Of a DNA stretch of 64,000 nucleotides, positions 1 through 9,719 are shown one piece after another. How positions within the stretch are numbered: position 1 is the stretch's first letter; each line of letters begins with the position of its first letter. The stretch comes from an uncultured Planctomycetaceae bacterium (GTDB lineage Bacteria; Planctomycetota; Planctomycetia; Planctomycetales; Planctomycetaceae), in assembly GCA_937916515.1 (NCBI GenBank), contig CALFSX010000064.1:1-64000 (forward strand). The letters are read 5' to 3'. The position numbers were made by a program, and so were the translations under genes. The notes below the pieces were generated by a model. The model made no database searches, was not told the DNA's origin, and worked only from the letters and a program-made list of their open reading frames with translations.

Positions 1-667
1 GAGCGCTGCACTTTTCGCCCGCCAAGCGCCACACTTTCCCGCCGCCGTTTACAGCTTGTGGCAGATCAGTAACGTCGATTCCATAGACCGTATCCATCGC
101 TTGCCCCACGGAAAAAAAATGCGTCACTGCACCGAACAGCAGGGAACTCAGGAACGCAGGTGGGTAATCTCTGATTTGCTTCGCTGCGACTGCGGCTTCA
201 ATGACTCGATTGATGTGTTGGTACATCGGCACAAGATGTTTGGAGAGCAGGTATTCAGTCCTTGCTGATCTTGATCCCATTTCCTGTCGCATAATGTCGA
301 TGTGCTCTGGATTTCGCATCGCAAACCGATTGATGGTTCGCAACATGACTTTAAGAACATCAACCGGGGCCATGTCACCTACGGTGTCATGGATCGTCTC
401 AAAGGTGACCGTGAGTTCCGTGAACGCGTAGTCAACGCTGGCTTGCCACAGCTTTTCTTTGGAGCCGAAGTGATAATTCAATGATGGCTGTTTCGTCGCA
501 GCAGCTTTCGCGATCACAAGCGTCGACGCGCCTTCGTAACCAACGCGAGCGAACTCACAAATTGCCGCAAGCAATATGTCTTTGCGCGTATCGCGTTTCA
601 TAGCTGGCTTCGCACCGACGATCGTCGCATTCTCTTGAACAAATATATCTGGCGGTGGTATCGTCAT
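1..667 (-). CDS. TetR/AcrR-family transcriptional regulator (C-terminus beyond left edge)
   Basis: Translating the minus strand from an ATG at 667 gives an uninterrupted frame of 222 codons that runs off the left edge. The N-terminal part has the TetR helix-turn-helix pattern: KDILLAAICEFARVGYEGAS, then IAKAAATKQPSLNYHFGSKE (the YHF-x-SKE signature) at about residues 50-75. The remainder looks like a ligand-binding helical domain. A second in-frame Met at codon 23 (position 601, MKRDTRK) is where TetR proteins usually start, so the first 22 residues may not be translated. Family members act as cytoplasmic ligand-responsive repressors, usually of a neighbouring gene; here the target is not visible, since the next feature is an insertion sequence. 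Fold assignment is firm, ligand unknown. Confidence 0.85.
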   Translation of the reverse strand, partial: MTIPPPDIFVQENATIVGAKPAMKRDTRKDILLAAICEFARVGYEGASTLVIAKAAATKQPSLNYHFGSKEKLWQASVDYAFTELTVTFETIHDTVGDMAPVDVLKVMLRTINRFAMRNPEHIDIMRQEMGSRSARTEYLLSKHLVPMYQHINRVIEAAVAAKQIRDYPPAFLSSLLFGAVTHFFSVGQAMDTVYGIDVTDLPQAVNGGGKVWRLAGEKCSA

Positions 668-1279
668 GTCTGTCACGCGACGCGGAAATTTAATGACTCA
701 ATTAAGATCCTATATCAACCAATCAATTAATTCATCTTCGTCGAAGGTGGTATCGCAACTTCGTCACAGATAAAGCAATCGGCGATCATGCCAACCTCGC
801 CAAAATCGCCATAACACATTCATCACAAACAGGTTGCGGTTTTAAGGTGAATACGTCTCGTTCGGCTGTCGTTGTCGCGAAGTCGAAAAGAATTTCCACG
901 GCGGGGCGAGAAACCGGGACATCCATCCACATTCCATTCTTAAGGCGATTTTCTTGGGGTGGAAAAAGGTGTCAGCGAAGTCTTGAAGTTTGTCAAGAAT
1001 GACGTTGAAGAAAGATTTTTGATCGTGATTTTTCTGGAGTTGAATGTTGTTGGTTTGTGAGGGTGTGTTGGATTTTTTGAGGCATGGGTTCGGTGTTCGA
1101 TGTAGGGAACAGAAGGCCTGTTTTTGGACGGTGTTTCATTGAATCACAGCCGGACCGGCGGTAGACTGTTGTCATCTGACGAAACGGAGCAAAGCTCTGC
1201 GGGGACGCAACTTTGCGAGGGATAGTCAGTGGTTCGGTGCCTCGATGTTTTTGGTCGAGTTGTTCATGAACTCTTTTGT
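668..1279. other. Non-coding stretch between TetR gene and IS110 transposase
   Basis: No convincing gene is seen. The part nearest the TetR start is AT-rich and carries two direct copies of TCAATTA (698-704 and 723-729) that could belong to its promoter or operator. The part from about 1180 to 1279 may be the downstream end of the IS110 element, but no terminal repeat was identified that fixes the boundary. Confidence 0.4.
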
Positions 1280-2248
<969 letters not shown>

Positions 2249-2380
2249 TTGATCCCCTCCTAATATTCGAGCTCGACATTTCGACGGCTCATGCTGCGGT
2301 TCGGGTTTGAAATGAAACGGCTTACGATCACGCTGACACTCGGTCTCTAAGACCCAGGAACGATCGATCTGCAAGCCGCC

Positions 2381-2411
2381 GTCGCGTCGGGGATGGCCAT
2401 CCCGACGCGAC
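2381..2411. repeat. Near-perfect palindrome upstream of IS110 transposase
   Basis: GTCGCGTCGGG (2381-2391) pairs perfectly with CCCGACGCGAC (2401-2411). Allowing one bulged G, the centre GGGATGGCCATCCC also pairs, giving about 15 bp per arm. It lies about 130 bp upstream of the transposase start. It could be the first stem-loop of the element's RNA or a palindromic insertion target. Confidence 0.6.
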
Positions 2412-2525
2412 TCTCTTCAGCTAAGATGATTCAATGGTTCGTCGCTCGTCAAGAACCTCACGATCAAGACATTAGGAACCGTTGTGTTCGAATCTTGTCA
2501 GCTTCCGAATCTAAGGGGGTGACGA

Positions 2526-2565
2526 GCGTCTGGACCGACATCGGATTCGTGGCATGACCAGACGC
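2526..2565. terminator. Inverted repeat just after the Sel1 gene
   Basis: GCGTCTGG (2526-2533) and CCAGACGC (2558-2565) form an 8-bp stem with a 24-nt loop, immediately downstream of the minus-strand Sel1 gene. No U-tract follows, so it is a weak terminator candidate. Confidence 0.3.
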
Positions 2566-2572
2566 CGTTGAT

Positions 2573-3514
2573 CTATTTGCCCGGGATGTCATCCCACAAT
2601 TCCAGCACACGCACAGATGCTTTGTTGCCTTTTTCCGCAGCTATCTGAAACAGGTGCCGGGCCTTCGCGAGATCCTTCGGAACTCCATCACCTTTCAAAT
2701 ACAGGCACGCGTACCGGTGCATTGCCTCAGCATTTCCAGCTTCAACCGCAAGTGATAGATAGTGCGCGGCACTTGTATAGTTTCGTGAAACATAGAGGTC
2801 GCAAAGATAAGCCTCCCCCACCCATCGCTGAGCCTCGTCCAGCCCGCCATCTGCCGCTCTTTTCATGTATTCAAACGCACAGAATGCCGTTCCATCAGGT
2901 GGCGACTGCCCTCCCAGCAGCAACATACCTGCTTCAAACGCTGCCTCTGGGCGATTACGCCGAACAAAACAATCCAGGCAGTGGAATACCCATGCCAAAT
3001 CCACTGAGGACAAATTCCCCTGACGACAAAGCGAAGAGAGTCGAAGCATACCGTGAAATTCACCTAGTAATGCCGCACTTCGGTAACAAGAGAACGCTGC
3101 CTGAACATCGGCGATAACACCGTTACCATGCTCATAGCACATGCCTAAATACACAAATGATGTGGCGTCCCCCAATGAAACAGCAATCAGAAACTTTTCG
3201 ACGGCCGCCTCATATTTTGCATGATCATAATAATAACGAGCCAGGTTGTAGTATCCGCGTGGATGTCCGTGAGTAGCCGCCTTTTCAAACAACCGATTTG
3301 CCGCACCATATTGCTCGCATAACTGTGGATACTCTTCCAGTAGCACCCCCAATCGAACCATCGCGTTCGGTTCATTTGCAGCCACCAGAACGGAGTATCC
3401 CTCTGCGCACTGAAGCAAGCTGGCTTTTTCATGAATGCCGGACTCTGCGGCAATCGCGTCGCAATGTGTTTGTAAACTGTGGTCGATCAACTCACTTGCT
3501 TCTTCAAGCCCCAA
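2573..3514 (-). CDS. Sel1-repeat (TPR-like) protein, possible N-terminal nonsense codon
   Basis: The 313-residue product is built of Sel1-like repeats (for example YYNLARYYYDHAKYEAAVEK, YLGMCYEHGNGV-ADVQAAF, YACLYLKGDGVPKDLAKARH), alpha-helical solenoids that act as protein-protein scaffolds. The frame given begins at a TTG codon because a TGA interrupts the same frame at 3533-3535. Upstream of that TGA an ATG at 3598, preceded by a GAGGAA ribosome-binding site, opens 21 further codons (MPDRIESPIIASNPGWPVGF...). The gene may therefore originally have started at 3598 and now carry a nonsense mutation, or use a later start. No signal peptide is seen. It lies downstream of the sulfatase gene on the same strand. 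Binding partner unknown. Confidence 0.75.
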   Translation of the reverse strand: MGLEEASELIDHSLQTHCDAIAAESGIHEKASLLQCAEGYSVLVAANEPNAMVRLGVLLEEYPQLCEQYGAANRLFEKAATHGHPRGYYNLARYYYDHAKYEAAVEKFLIAVSLGDATSFVYLGMCYEHGNGVIADVQAAFSCYRSAALLGEFHGMLRLSSLCRQGNLSSVDLAWVFHCLDCFVRRNRPEAAFEAGMLLLGGQSPPDGTAFCAFEYMKRAADGGLDEAQRWVGEAYLCDLYVSRNYTSAAHYLSLAVEAGNAEAMHRYACLYLKGDGVPKDLAKARHLFQIAAEKGNKASVRVLELWDDIPGK

Positions 3515-3677
3515 TGCGGGCCATCCATGGCATCACAGAAAACCAACCGGCCAGCCGGGGTTGCTGGCAATGATTGGAGATTCAATTCGGTCAGGCATTT
3601 ACGACGTTCCTCGTCAATTCAGAAATGGACTTTTGTTCCCGCATCCACAATGCGACCAGTGGCGAAACGACAAGTGG

Positions 3678-5162
3678 CTATTTGCCTTCCGCCGCCCATT
3701 TTTTCATCAGCGCGATGTTGTCATCGATTTCCTTCACGTGATCAGGATCGAATTTGGGGCCGCGAAGGCGAGCTGTGTAGACTGTCATGTCGCTGTCGTA
3801 CATTGCGGCTGTTTCCGGTTGCTGGCCCTGGTCACCCGTTCTTTCCATCCAGTCATTCAGTTGTTGACGCATTTTTGCAAGAACTTCAGCGTGATCTGGA
3901 TCATCAGCAAGGTTGTGAATTTCGTACGGATCGGCGATCGTGTCGTAAAGTTCTTCTGGTGGGCGAACTTCACGCAGGTGCAGTTTTTGAACATCGTTCA
4001 GCTTGCCGGCGTCATGCCATTCTCGCAACGCAATCAGAATCTGCTTGGCATCTTTATAAGCACATGGCTGCAGATACGGCCTGTTTGGCAGGAAGTTGCG
4101 AATGTACTTGAACTGCTGCGTTCTTACCGATCGCATGTGATCGACGGTTTCGTCACAACGGTCTCGCGCTGCAAAAACGGCATCACGAGCTCTATAGTTG
4201 GGGGCGAGAATATTCTGAGCCTGCATGTATTCCGGAATCGCTATTCCGGCGGCCGCCAACGACAATGCGGCAATGTCGATGTGTTCAACCAGGTCAGCTC
4301 TAACGGTACCGGCAGCAATTCCAGGGCCGGCAATCACCAATGGCACGTGCAGGCCTTCGTCGTACATAAACTGCTTACCTCGAGCATGACTGATTCCGTG
4401 GTCTGTCATAAACAGAATCAACGTGTTATCGCGAACTCCTTCGGCTTCCAGCTGAGCAACAACTTCACCCACCATGGCATCTGTGACTCGCACTGAATCC
4501 AGGTAAGCGGCCCAATCCTGAATGACATCCGGATGATTCGGATAATAGGGTGGAAGCTTAACGACAGATGTTGAAGTGCTGTCACCGAATGCCTTCCTGG
4601 CGTTCGCCGCCATTTTGCTCCAGCCAGCCTGATTGCTGCCTCGCAGCTTGCCGCCTGGTGTTTGAATCTGAGCAAAAAACGGCTGGCCCTCTTTACGATC
4701 GGCCCAGTTGCTGCCGTTGTAGACAGACTTGTCCCATTCGAAGTTGTAGTCTGTTTTGCCGAGCTTTCCTTTTCTGATGGGCCAGTCGGAAATGGTGGTG
4801 TAATAGCCCGTCTCCTGAAACAACTTCGGCACCAGTTTGATTGCTTCAGGCAATTCAATCTTCAATTCGCCTCGCCCGCTGCGATGATGATGAGCTCCGA
4901 TACTGGTTTGATACATGCCGGTGATAAACGCAGAACGGCACGTTGAGCAAACAGGAGCCGTCACATAGGCATTTGTGAACTTCACGCCCTGACTCGCCAG
5001 CTTGTCCAGATGCGGAGTTTCTATCGCCGTTTCGCCATAGCAGGAAAAATTGGCGGACATGTCATCGGGAATAATCCACACGATGTTCGGACGCTCAGCG
5101 TTTGCTCTGGCCGCCAGACAAACAGCCACAGCACCAATCAGAAGTGAAAAAAAACGATTCAT
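3678..5162 (-). CDS. Secreted sulfatase (heparan N-sulfatase/arylsulfatase-like)
   Basis: The 494-residue protein starts with a signal peptide (MNRFFSLLIGAVAVCLAARANA) and the alkaline-phosphatase-superfamily sulfatase core: NIVWIIPDDM at 26-35 with the metal-binding Asp pair, and PVCSTCRSAFITG with Cys72 as the predicted formylglycine nucleophile. Further conserved stretches are TDHGISHARGKQFMYDEG and the C-terminal ELYDTIADPYEIHNLADDP, typical of planctomycete sulfatases. The nucleophile motif is C-S-T-C-R rather than the usual C-x-P-x-R, so the proline is replaced by threonine. Such enzymes cleave sulfate esters or sulfamates from sulfated polysaccharides in the periplasm or outside the cell after maturation by a formylglycine-generating enzyme, which is not in the window. 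The start has an AGGAAAA ribosome-binding site. Substrate unknown. Confidence 0.92.
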   Translation of the reverse strand: MNRFFSLLIGAVAVCLAARANAERPNIVWIIPDDMSANFSCYGETAIETPHLDKLASQGVKFTNAYVTAPVCSTCRSAFITGMYQTSIGAHHHRSGRGELKIELPEAIKLVPKLFQETGYYTTISDWPIRKGKLGKTDYNFEWDKSVYNGSNWADRKEGQPFFAQIQTPGGKLRGSNQAGWSKMAANARKAFGDSTSTSVVKLPPYYPNHPDVIQDWAAYLDSVRVTDAMVGEVVAQLEAEGVRDNTLILFMTDHGISHARGKQFMYDEGLHVPLVIAGPGIAAGTVRADLVEHIDIAALSLAAAGIAIPEYMQAQNILAPNYRARDAVFAARDRCDETVDHMRSVRTQQFKYIRNFLPNRPYLQPCAYKDAKQILIALREWHDAGKLNDVQKLHLREVRPPEELYDTIADPYEIHNLADDPDHAEVLAKMRQQLNDWMERTGDQGQQPETAAMYDSDMTVYTARLRGPKFDPDHVKEIDDNIALMKKWAAEGK

Positions 5163-5487
5163 GAATTTTCCTGTTGAATAATTTCTGAAACACGAACATC
5201 GTTGGCGTTTCGCAATTGAGTCTTTTGCTATTGCCGTAAGTCAACGTTTGCAGTGCCGATTACGCCTGGCGGCAGCGATCACGATAACGTCGCCAGCCGT
5301 TTCCTGCCACCAGCAGCAGCACCAGCAAGTTCATCGGCAACGTTGCAGCGATGACGTCGCCGACGTTTATTGGTAGACTATAGCCGTCGGAACGCCTTCA
5401 CTGAAGCGAAGGCTTACACTGGCGAAACGCAGCACAGCATCAGCAAGCCGTTCAATACATCGTTACTTAGATTATACGATTGATCTT
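5163..5487. other. Divergent intergenic region between sulfatase and RNase HII-like gene
   Basis: The stretch must contain both divergent promoters, though no clear -35/-10 pair stands out. A short inverted repeat GCCTTC/GAAGGC (5394-5413, 8-nt loop) is present. No gene is seen. Confidence 0.4.
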
Positions 5488-6456
5488 ATGCCCATCGTAG
5501 TTGGCACCGACGAAGCTGGATACGGCCCAAATCTGGGACCGTTGGTCATCACGGCCACAACCTGGGAAGTGCCAGACGGCATTACTCCCGAAACTATGTG
5601 GCAGCCATTGGAACCCGCGCTTACAGATTCACCATCTCGCAACGATAAGCGGCTGCATGTTTCTGACAGCAAAAAAGTCTATTCGGCAGGCAAGTCGATT
5701 GGATCTTTGGAACGCGGTATTCTGGCTTTTCTGACGCACCTGAAGCAACCGCATGCAACGTGCGTTGAACTGGGCACCACTGTTTCCGGTTCAGCCTTTA
5801 CCAAAGATTACCATAAAGCGTGCGGCAAGAAACTGGAAGACCTGAAGCTGCCTTTGTCTGCCAACGCAGACGCAATCAGCAGCAGTGCTGCCTTGTTGTC
5901 TGCAACGATGAGCGAGCAGAACTTCCGGCTGCTGAGTATCAAAAGCTGCGTCATGTTTCCGCCCGAATTCAATCAACAGGTGGAACAGACGAATTCCAAG
6001 GGCAAGGTTCTTTCGTCAGCGACTCTGCAACTTGTGAAGGCATCTGTCGACGAAGCGGAAGTTCAATCGGAAAACGGTCCGGTCACAGGCTGGGTGGTGT
6101 GCGACAAGCACGGTGGTCGCAATCGGTACGACGACGTCATCTCCGAAGCGTTTGATGATCAGTTTGTGTTTCGCATTGAAGAAGGTGGACCGAGATCTGT
6201 GTATCGGGTTGGCGAACTGGAATTTTGCTTTCGCACCAAGGCAGAAGCCATTCTTCCGGTTGCACTGGCGTCTATGGTTTCAAAGTACGTGCGTGAAGTA
6301 GTGATGACGCAGTTCAACCGCTTCTGGCAACAGCACGTTCCGGACTTGAAACCCACCAAAGGCTATCCCGTTGATGCAGCTCGATTCTGGACAGACATCG
6401 AACCAACGGTAAAGAAGCTGAAAATTGCCAAGTCAGATGTTTGGCGTTGTCGCTGA
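5488..6456 (+). CDS. RNase HII-like protein
   Basis: The 322-residue protein opens with GTDEAGYGPNLGPLVITAT, matching the RNase HII/HIII active-site motif (G-x-D-E-A-G-x-G-P-x-x-G-P-L-V). It is followed by SDSKKVY, a third acidic segment in VVCDKHGGRNRYDD, and ALASMVSKYVREVVM near the C-terminus, corresponding to the remaining catalytic positions. Type 2 RNases H cut RNA in RNA-DNA hybrids and excise ribonucleotides from DNA, using two metal ions bound by D-E-D-D residues. The protein is about 100 residues longer than a typical RNase HII, with a long insertion between motif 2 and the third Asp, so it is a divergent branch and may have another substrate. It is monocistronic, with a divergent sulfatase gene upstream. 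Confidence 0.7.
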   Translation: MPIVVGTDEAGYGPNLGPLVITATTWEVPDGITPETMWQPLEPALTDSPSRNDKRLHVSDSKKVYSAGKSIGSLERGILAFLTHLKQPHATCVELGTTVSGSAFTKDYHKACGKKLEDLKLPLSANADAISSSAALLSATMSEQNFRLLSIKSCVMFPPEFNQQVEQTNSKGKVLSSATLQLVKASVDEAEVQSENGPVTGWVVCDKHGGRNRYDDVISEAFDDQFVFRIEEGGPRSVYRVGELEFCFRTKAEAILPVALASMVSKYVREVVMTQFNRFWQQHVPDLKPTKGYPVDAARFWTDIEPTVKKLKIAKSDVWRCR

Positions 6457-6602
6457 CTGTTTTGACAGCAGTGTTGTCACCTGTAAAAACTAAGTTCGCT
6501 TAATAACCATACTGCGGAATCTGTTCACGGCTGATTCCGTGGTGTAACCTTCATCCATAAAGTTAAATCAACGCTAAACTCGTGAATCAAGGATCAGATT
6601 GA

Positions 6603-7652
6603 ATGCCAGACCAGTTTCTTAAAGACCTGCTTTCGACACCTGGCACCTCCGGCTTTGAACAGAACGTCCAGCAAGTTGTTCGAGACTTTACTTCAACGTT
6701 TGCAGATTCCACAGAAACCGACGTTCACGGCAACGTCATTGCAGCCGTAAATCCCGGTGGAGCGTGTCGAATTCTGCTGGATGCACACTGCGACCAGATC
6801 GGGCTGATTGTCCGCCACATTGACGATTCCGGTTTTCTTCGAGTCAGCGCGGTTGGCGGGTGGGACATGCAGATCCTGCTCGGCCAGCGAATGCTGGTGC
6901 ACACCGCAAGCGGCTCAATCCCCGGTATCATTGCTCGCAAGCCCATTCATTTGTTGAATGAAGCAGAACGCAAGACCGTGCCGAAAATTCAGGAACTGTG
7001 GATCGATATTGGATCTGCGTCCGCCGCAGAAACGAAGGAGATTGTTCAGATCGGCGATTCGATTACTCCCGAACCATGTCTGCGAGAACTTCGCAACGGA
7101 CGACTATCGGGCGTCGCCATGGACGACCGCACCGGCGTTTGGGTCATCATGAATGCTCTGAAGCTGATCGCCGCCGCCAAACCCAAAGCTGCGGTCTTCG
7201 GTGTGTCATCCGTGCAGGAAGAAATCGGCCTGCGTGGTGCTCAAACAAGTGCTTATAACGTGAACCCACACGTCGCCATCGCCGTAGATGTGACTCATGC
7301 GACAGACTGTCCCGGCATCGATCTGAACGAATTTGGCAACATCGCAATCGGTGGCGGCCCGGTTGTGGTAAGAGGTGCCAACGCGAATCCACGAGTGTTT
7401 GACCTGCTGCTGGAAACAGCGCAGAAGAACGACATCAAGGTGCAGATCAACGCGTTGGCCCGTCCGGCCAGCAACGATGGCGCGGCGATTCAGGTTAGCA
7501 GAGGTGGATGTGCGACCGGCTTGGTTACCTTGCCGAATCGTTACATGCACAGCCCGGTTGAAGTTGTCGCAGAATCCGATCTGGAACAGGCAGCAAAGTT
7601 GATCGCCGAATTTTGTCTGGCGATCGACGAAAAGACTTCGTTCATTCCTTAA
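6603..7652 (+). CDS. M42-family metallo-aminopeptidase
   Basis: The 349-residue protein has the full set of M42 (TET aminopeptidase / YsdC / glutamyl aminopeptidase-like) motifs: TPGTSGFEQNV at 12-22, DVHGNVIA at 40-47, LLDAHCDQIGLIV with metal ligand His62, GVAMDDRTG with the bridging Asp at 174/175, VQEEIGLRGAQ with Glu206/207, and YMHSPVEVV with the last histidine ligand. These cobalt- or zinc-dependent cytosolic enzymes form large tetrahedral complexes that trim peptides. There is no signal peptide. The amidase gene follows 11 bp later on the same strand, so the two are probably co-transcribed. Substrate preference cannot be read from the sequence. Confidence 0.92.
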   Translation: MPDQFLKDLLSTPGTSGFEQNVQQVVRDFTSTFADSTETDVHGNVIAAVNPGGACRILLDAHCDQIGLIVRHIDDSGFLRVSAVGGWDMQILLGQRMLVHTASGSIPGIIARKPIHLLNEAERKTVPKIQELWIDIGSASAAETKEIVQIGDSITPEPCLRELRNGRLSGVAMDDRTGVWVIMNALKLIAAAKPKAAVFGVSSVQEEIGLRGAQTSAYNVNPHVAIAVDVTHATDCPGIDLNEFGNIAIGGGPVVVRGANANPRVFDLLLETAQKNDIKVQINALARPASNDGAAIQVSRGGCATGLVTLPNRYMHSPVEVVAESDLEQAAKLIAEFCLAIDEKTSFIP

Positions 7653-7663
7653 AGCAGAATTTC

Positions 7664-9352
7664 ATGTCGGCAGAATCACAGCAGTCGTCGGGCGAATCCG
7701 CCACCACTCGCCGCCGGGTACTAAGTACTCTGGCCGCGGTGGGAATCGGTTCGGTCGCATTTCAACGGGCGGCTGCCGTGCAGGCGGAAACGAGTTCCGC
7801 CGCCACAGTTGAATCCATCAAAAATGCCGAATGGATCAGCGGCATCACGCTATCCGACGAACAACGTGAAACGGCCGTCAATGCGATCAATGGAGTCTTC
7901 AGTAAACGCGACCAGATGCGTGCGGTCAAGGTTCGGTATGACACGCTTCCCGCAATTCGATTTGATCCGGAAATTGGAGTTCCCGGAATTCAGCAAAGTT
8001 CATTGGATCACCCTGACTATCTGTCTTCAGCAGGTGCCCCCGCAGCCATTGCGGAGAACGCAGACGACGTTTCTTTCCTTACGATTCGACAGCTGGGCAA
8101 ACTTCTGCGTGATGGCAAGCTAACCGCAGTTGAACTTGCCAAACAGACAATCGATCGCTTGCGCGTCGCCAATGAATCACTGAATTGCGTCGTTAACTTT
8201 ACGGAAGAACTGGCACTTAAGCAGGCTGCAGTTGCGGATCGAGAACTTTCTGAAGGCAAAGATCGCGGACCGTTGCATGGAATTCCCTGGGGCGCGAAAG
8301 ACCTGATTGCCGTTAAAGGCTACCCGACAACCTGGGGAGCTCCACAATTTCAAAACCAGGTGCTGCCACGCACGGCAACGGTTGCGAAAAAGCTGGAACA
8401 GGCAGGAACCGTACTGGTTGCAAAAATGTCGTTGGGAGCACTCGCGATGGGCGACAAGTGGTTCGGCGGACAGACTCGCAACCCGTGGAACCCACAGCAG
8501 GGGTCGAGTGGATCTTCCGCGGGTTCCGCATCTGCCGTCGCTGCCGGACTTCTTCCGTTTGCGCTGGGAAGTGAAACGCTGGGCAGCATTGTTTCGCCTT
8601 GCAAACGCTGTGGAGTAACAGGACTGCGGCCCACGTTTGGTCGAGTCAGTCGAAAAGACTGCATGGCACTTTCGTGGACGATGGACAAGATCGGCCCGAT
8701 CGCTCGAAGTGTTGATGACTGCGGAATTGTCTTCAACGCGATTCATGGTGCCGACGATGGAGACCCAACCAGCGTTAGCCGATGGTTTAACTGGCCGATG
8801 AAGCTGGACTTGAGTCAGGTGAAAATTGGACGTATCGAAGGCAGACGCACTTCAACTGCTGATGAAGCCACGCTGGCCTTTCTGGAAGAACTGGGGGCCG
8901 ATATTGTGCCCATCGCGTTGCCGAGCGAATTTCCTGAATGGGCGATCAGTATTATGCTGGACGTTGAGGCAGCGACCGTATTTCACGACATAACCGCAGC
9001 CAACAACACGGAAGGACTGAACCAATGGCCAGACATCTTTCGCAAGTCTCACTTTCTGCCCGCCATCGATTATCTGCATGCATCCAGATTACGAACCCGC
9101 CTGATCGAACACATGGCAGACGTGTTTCAACAGGTCGATCTGTATGTTGGCGGTGATGATCTGGGTACTTGCAATTTAACGGGCCATCCAACAATCGTAT
9201 TGCCGACCGTCATGTCCGATTCCAAATCGCACGCTCAACCGATATGCAGCACTTTAACAAGCCAGCTTTACAACGAAGCTACACTACTTGCAGTCGCAAA
9301 TCTGTTGGAATCTCGCGCGGGAATTTCAGAAATCAGACCGTCGCCCGAATAG
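7664..9352 (+). CDS. Tat-exported amidase of the amidase-signature family
   Basis: From the ATG at 7664 the product is 562 residues. An upstream in-frame start at 7613 would overlap the peptidase gene and push the Tat signal inward, so 7664 is preferred. The N-terminus TTRRRVLSTLAAVGIGSVAF is a twin-arginine signal. The amidase-signature triad is visible: Lys212 in IPWGAKDLIAV, the cis-serine in QGSSGSSAGSA (about 280-288) and nucleophile Ser308 in GSETLGSIVSPC. The last differs from the usual G-T-D-T-G-G-S. The family includes GatA, but this protein is exported and long at both ends, so it hydrolyses an amide outside the cytoplasm rather than amidating tRNA. It follows the M42 peptidase by 11 bp, suggesting co-expression in peptide or amide degradation. 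Confidence 0.88.
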   Translation: MSAESQQSSGESATTRRRVLSTLAAVGIGSVAFQRAAAVQAETSSAATVESIKNAEWISGITLSDEQRETAVNAINGVFSKRDQMRAVKVRYDTLPAIRFDPEIGVPGIQQSSLDHPDYLSSAGAPAAIAENADDVSFLTIRQLGKLLRDGKLTAVELAKQTIDRLRVANESLNCVVNFTEELALKQAAVADRELSEGKDRGPLHGIPWGAKDLIAVKGYPTTWGAPQFQNQVLPRTATVAKKLEQAGTVLVAKMSLGALAMGDKWFGGQTRNPWNPQQGSSGSSAGSASAVAAGLLPFALGSETLGSIVSPCKRCGVTGLRPTFGRVSRKDCMALSWTMDKIGPIARSVDDCGIVFNAIHGADDGDPTSVSRWFNWPMKLDLSQVKIGRIEGRRTSTADEATLAFLEELGADIVPIALPSEFPEWAISIMLDVEAATVFHDITAANNTEGLNQWPDIFRKSHFLPAIDYLHASRLRTRLIEHMADVFQQVDLYVGGDDLGTCNLTGHPTIVLPTVMSDSKSHAQPICSTLTSQLYNEATLLAVANLLESRAGISEIRPSPE

Positions 9353-9719
9353 CGGCCGGGGTGTACAGCCCAATGCATCCCCATGGGTTAGTCAGCATTC
9401 TGTTGGCGTCTTCAATCAAAGCATTCACCAACCTCGAGATTCGTGCGGCCGAATGAATCAATACAGCTTGTCAAAAACAGTGGCCAGACGAACAGTATGT
9501 CAGCTCACTATATTGTAACGGCATATTCAGAAAGTGCGGAAGACTCACACTCACGACCGATTCAAAGTTACCCCAGGGCACTGAAGGTGGTCCCTATTTG
9601 GCAATCTATACATTAGTTTTTTACAATCGTACAAATTCTGGAATACCAAGGTCCGGATCCAGTACTGTGATGCGATACCAACAGCACATAAACCATGCCA
9701 ATGGACACGGAGACTCAGA
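9353..9719. other. Intergenic region before the response-regulator gene
   Basis: No gene or strong hairpin was recognised. The last 100 bp are AT-rich and probably hold the promoter of the following gene, which has a GGAG ribosome-binding site just before its ATG. Confidence 0.35.

Larger units (their letters stand above)
2249..2572 (-). ncRNA. Structured leader upstream of IS110 transposase, candidate bridge-RNA region
   Basis: This non-coding stretch lies directly upstream of the transposase start. On the minus strand it contains a long hairpin (2381-2411) and a GGTCT/AGACC hairpin (2342-2354) followed by the ribosome-binding site. In the IS110 group the non-coding end on the 5' side of the transposase is known to encode the bridge RNA that pairs with target and donor DNA. 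Position and folding fit that role. The guide loops and element boundary cannot be defined by eye, and part of the stretch towards 2572 may belong to the neighbouring Sel1 gene. Confidence 0.3.

Noticed and set aside
993-1175. 60-codon minus-strand frame
   Set aside because: No similarity to a known family, no ribosome-binding site, low-complexity composition.
7613-7663. Upstream start for the amidase
   Set aside because: It overlaps the end of the M42 peptidase and would bury the Tat signal 17 residues inside the protein.
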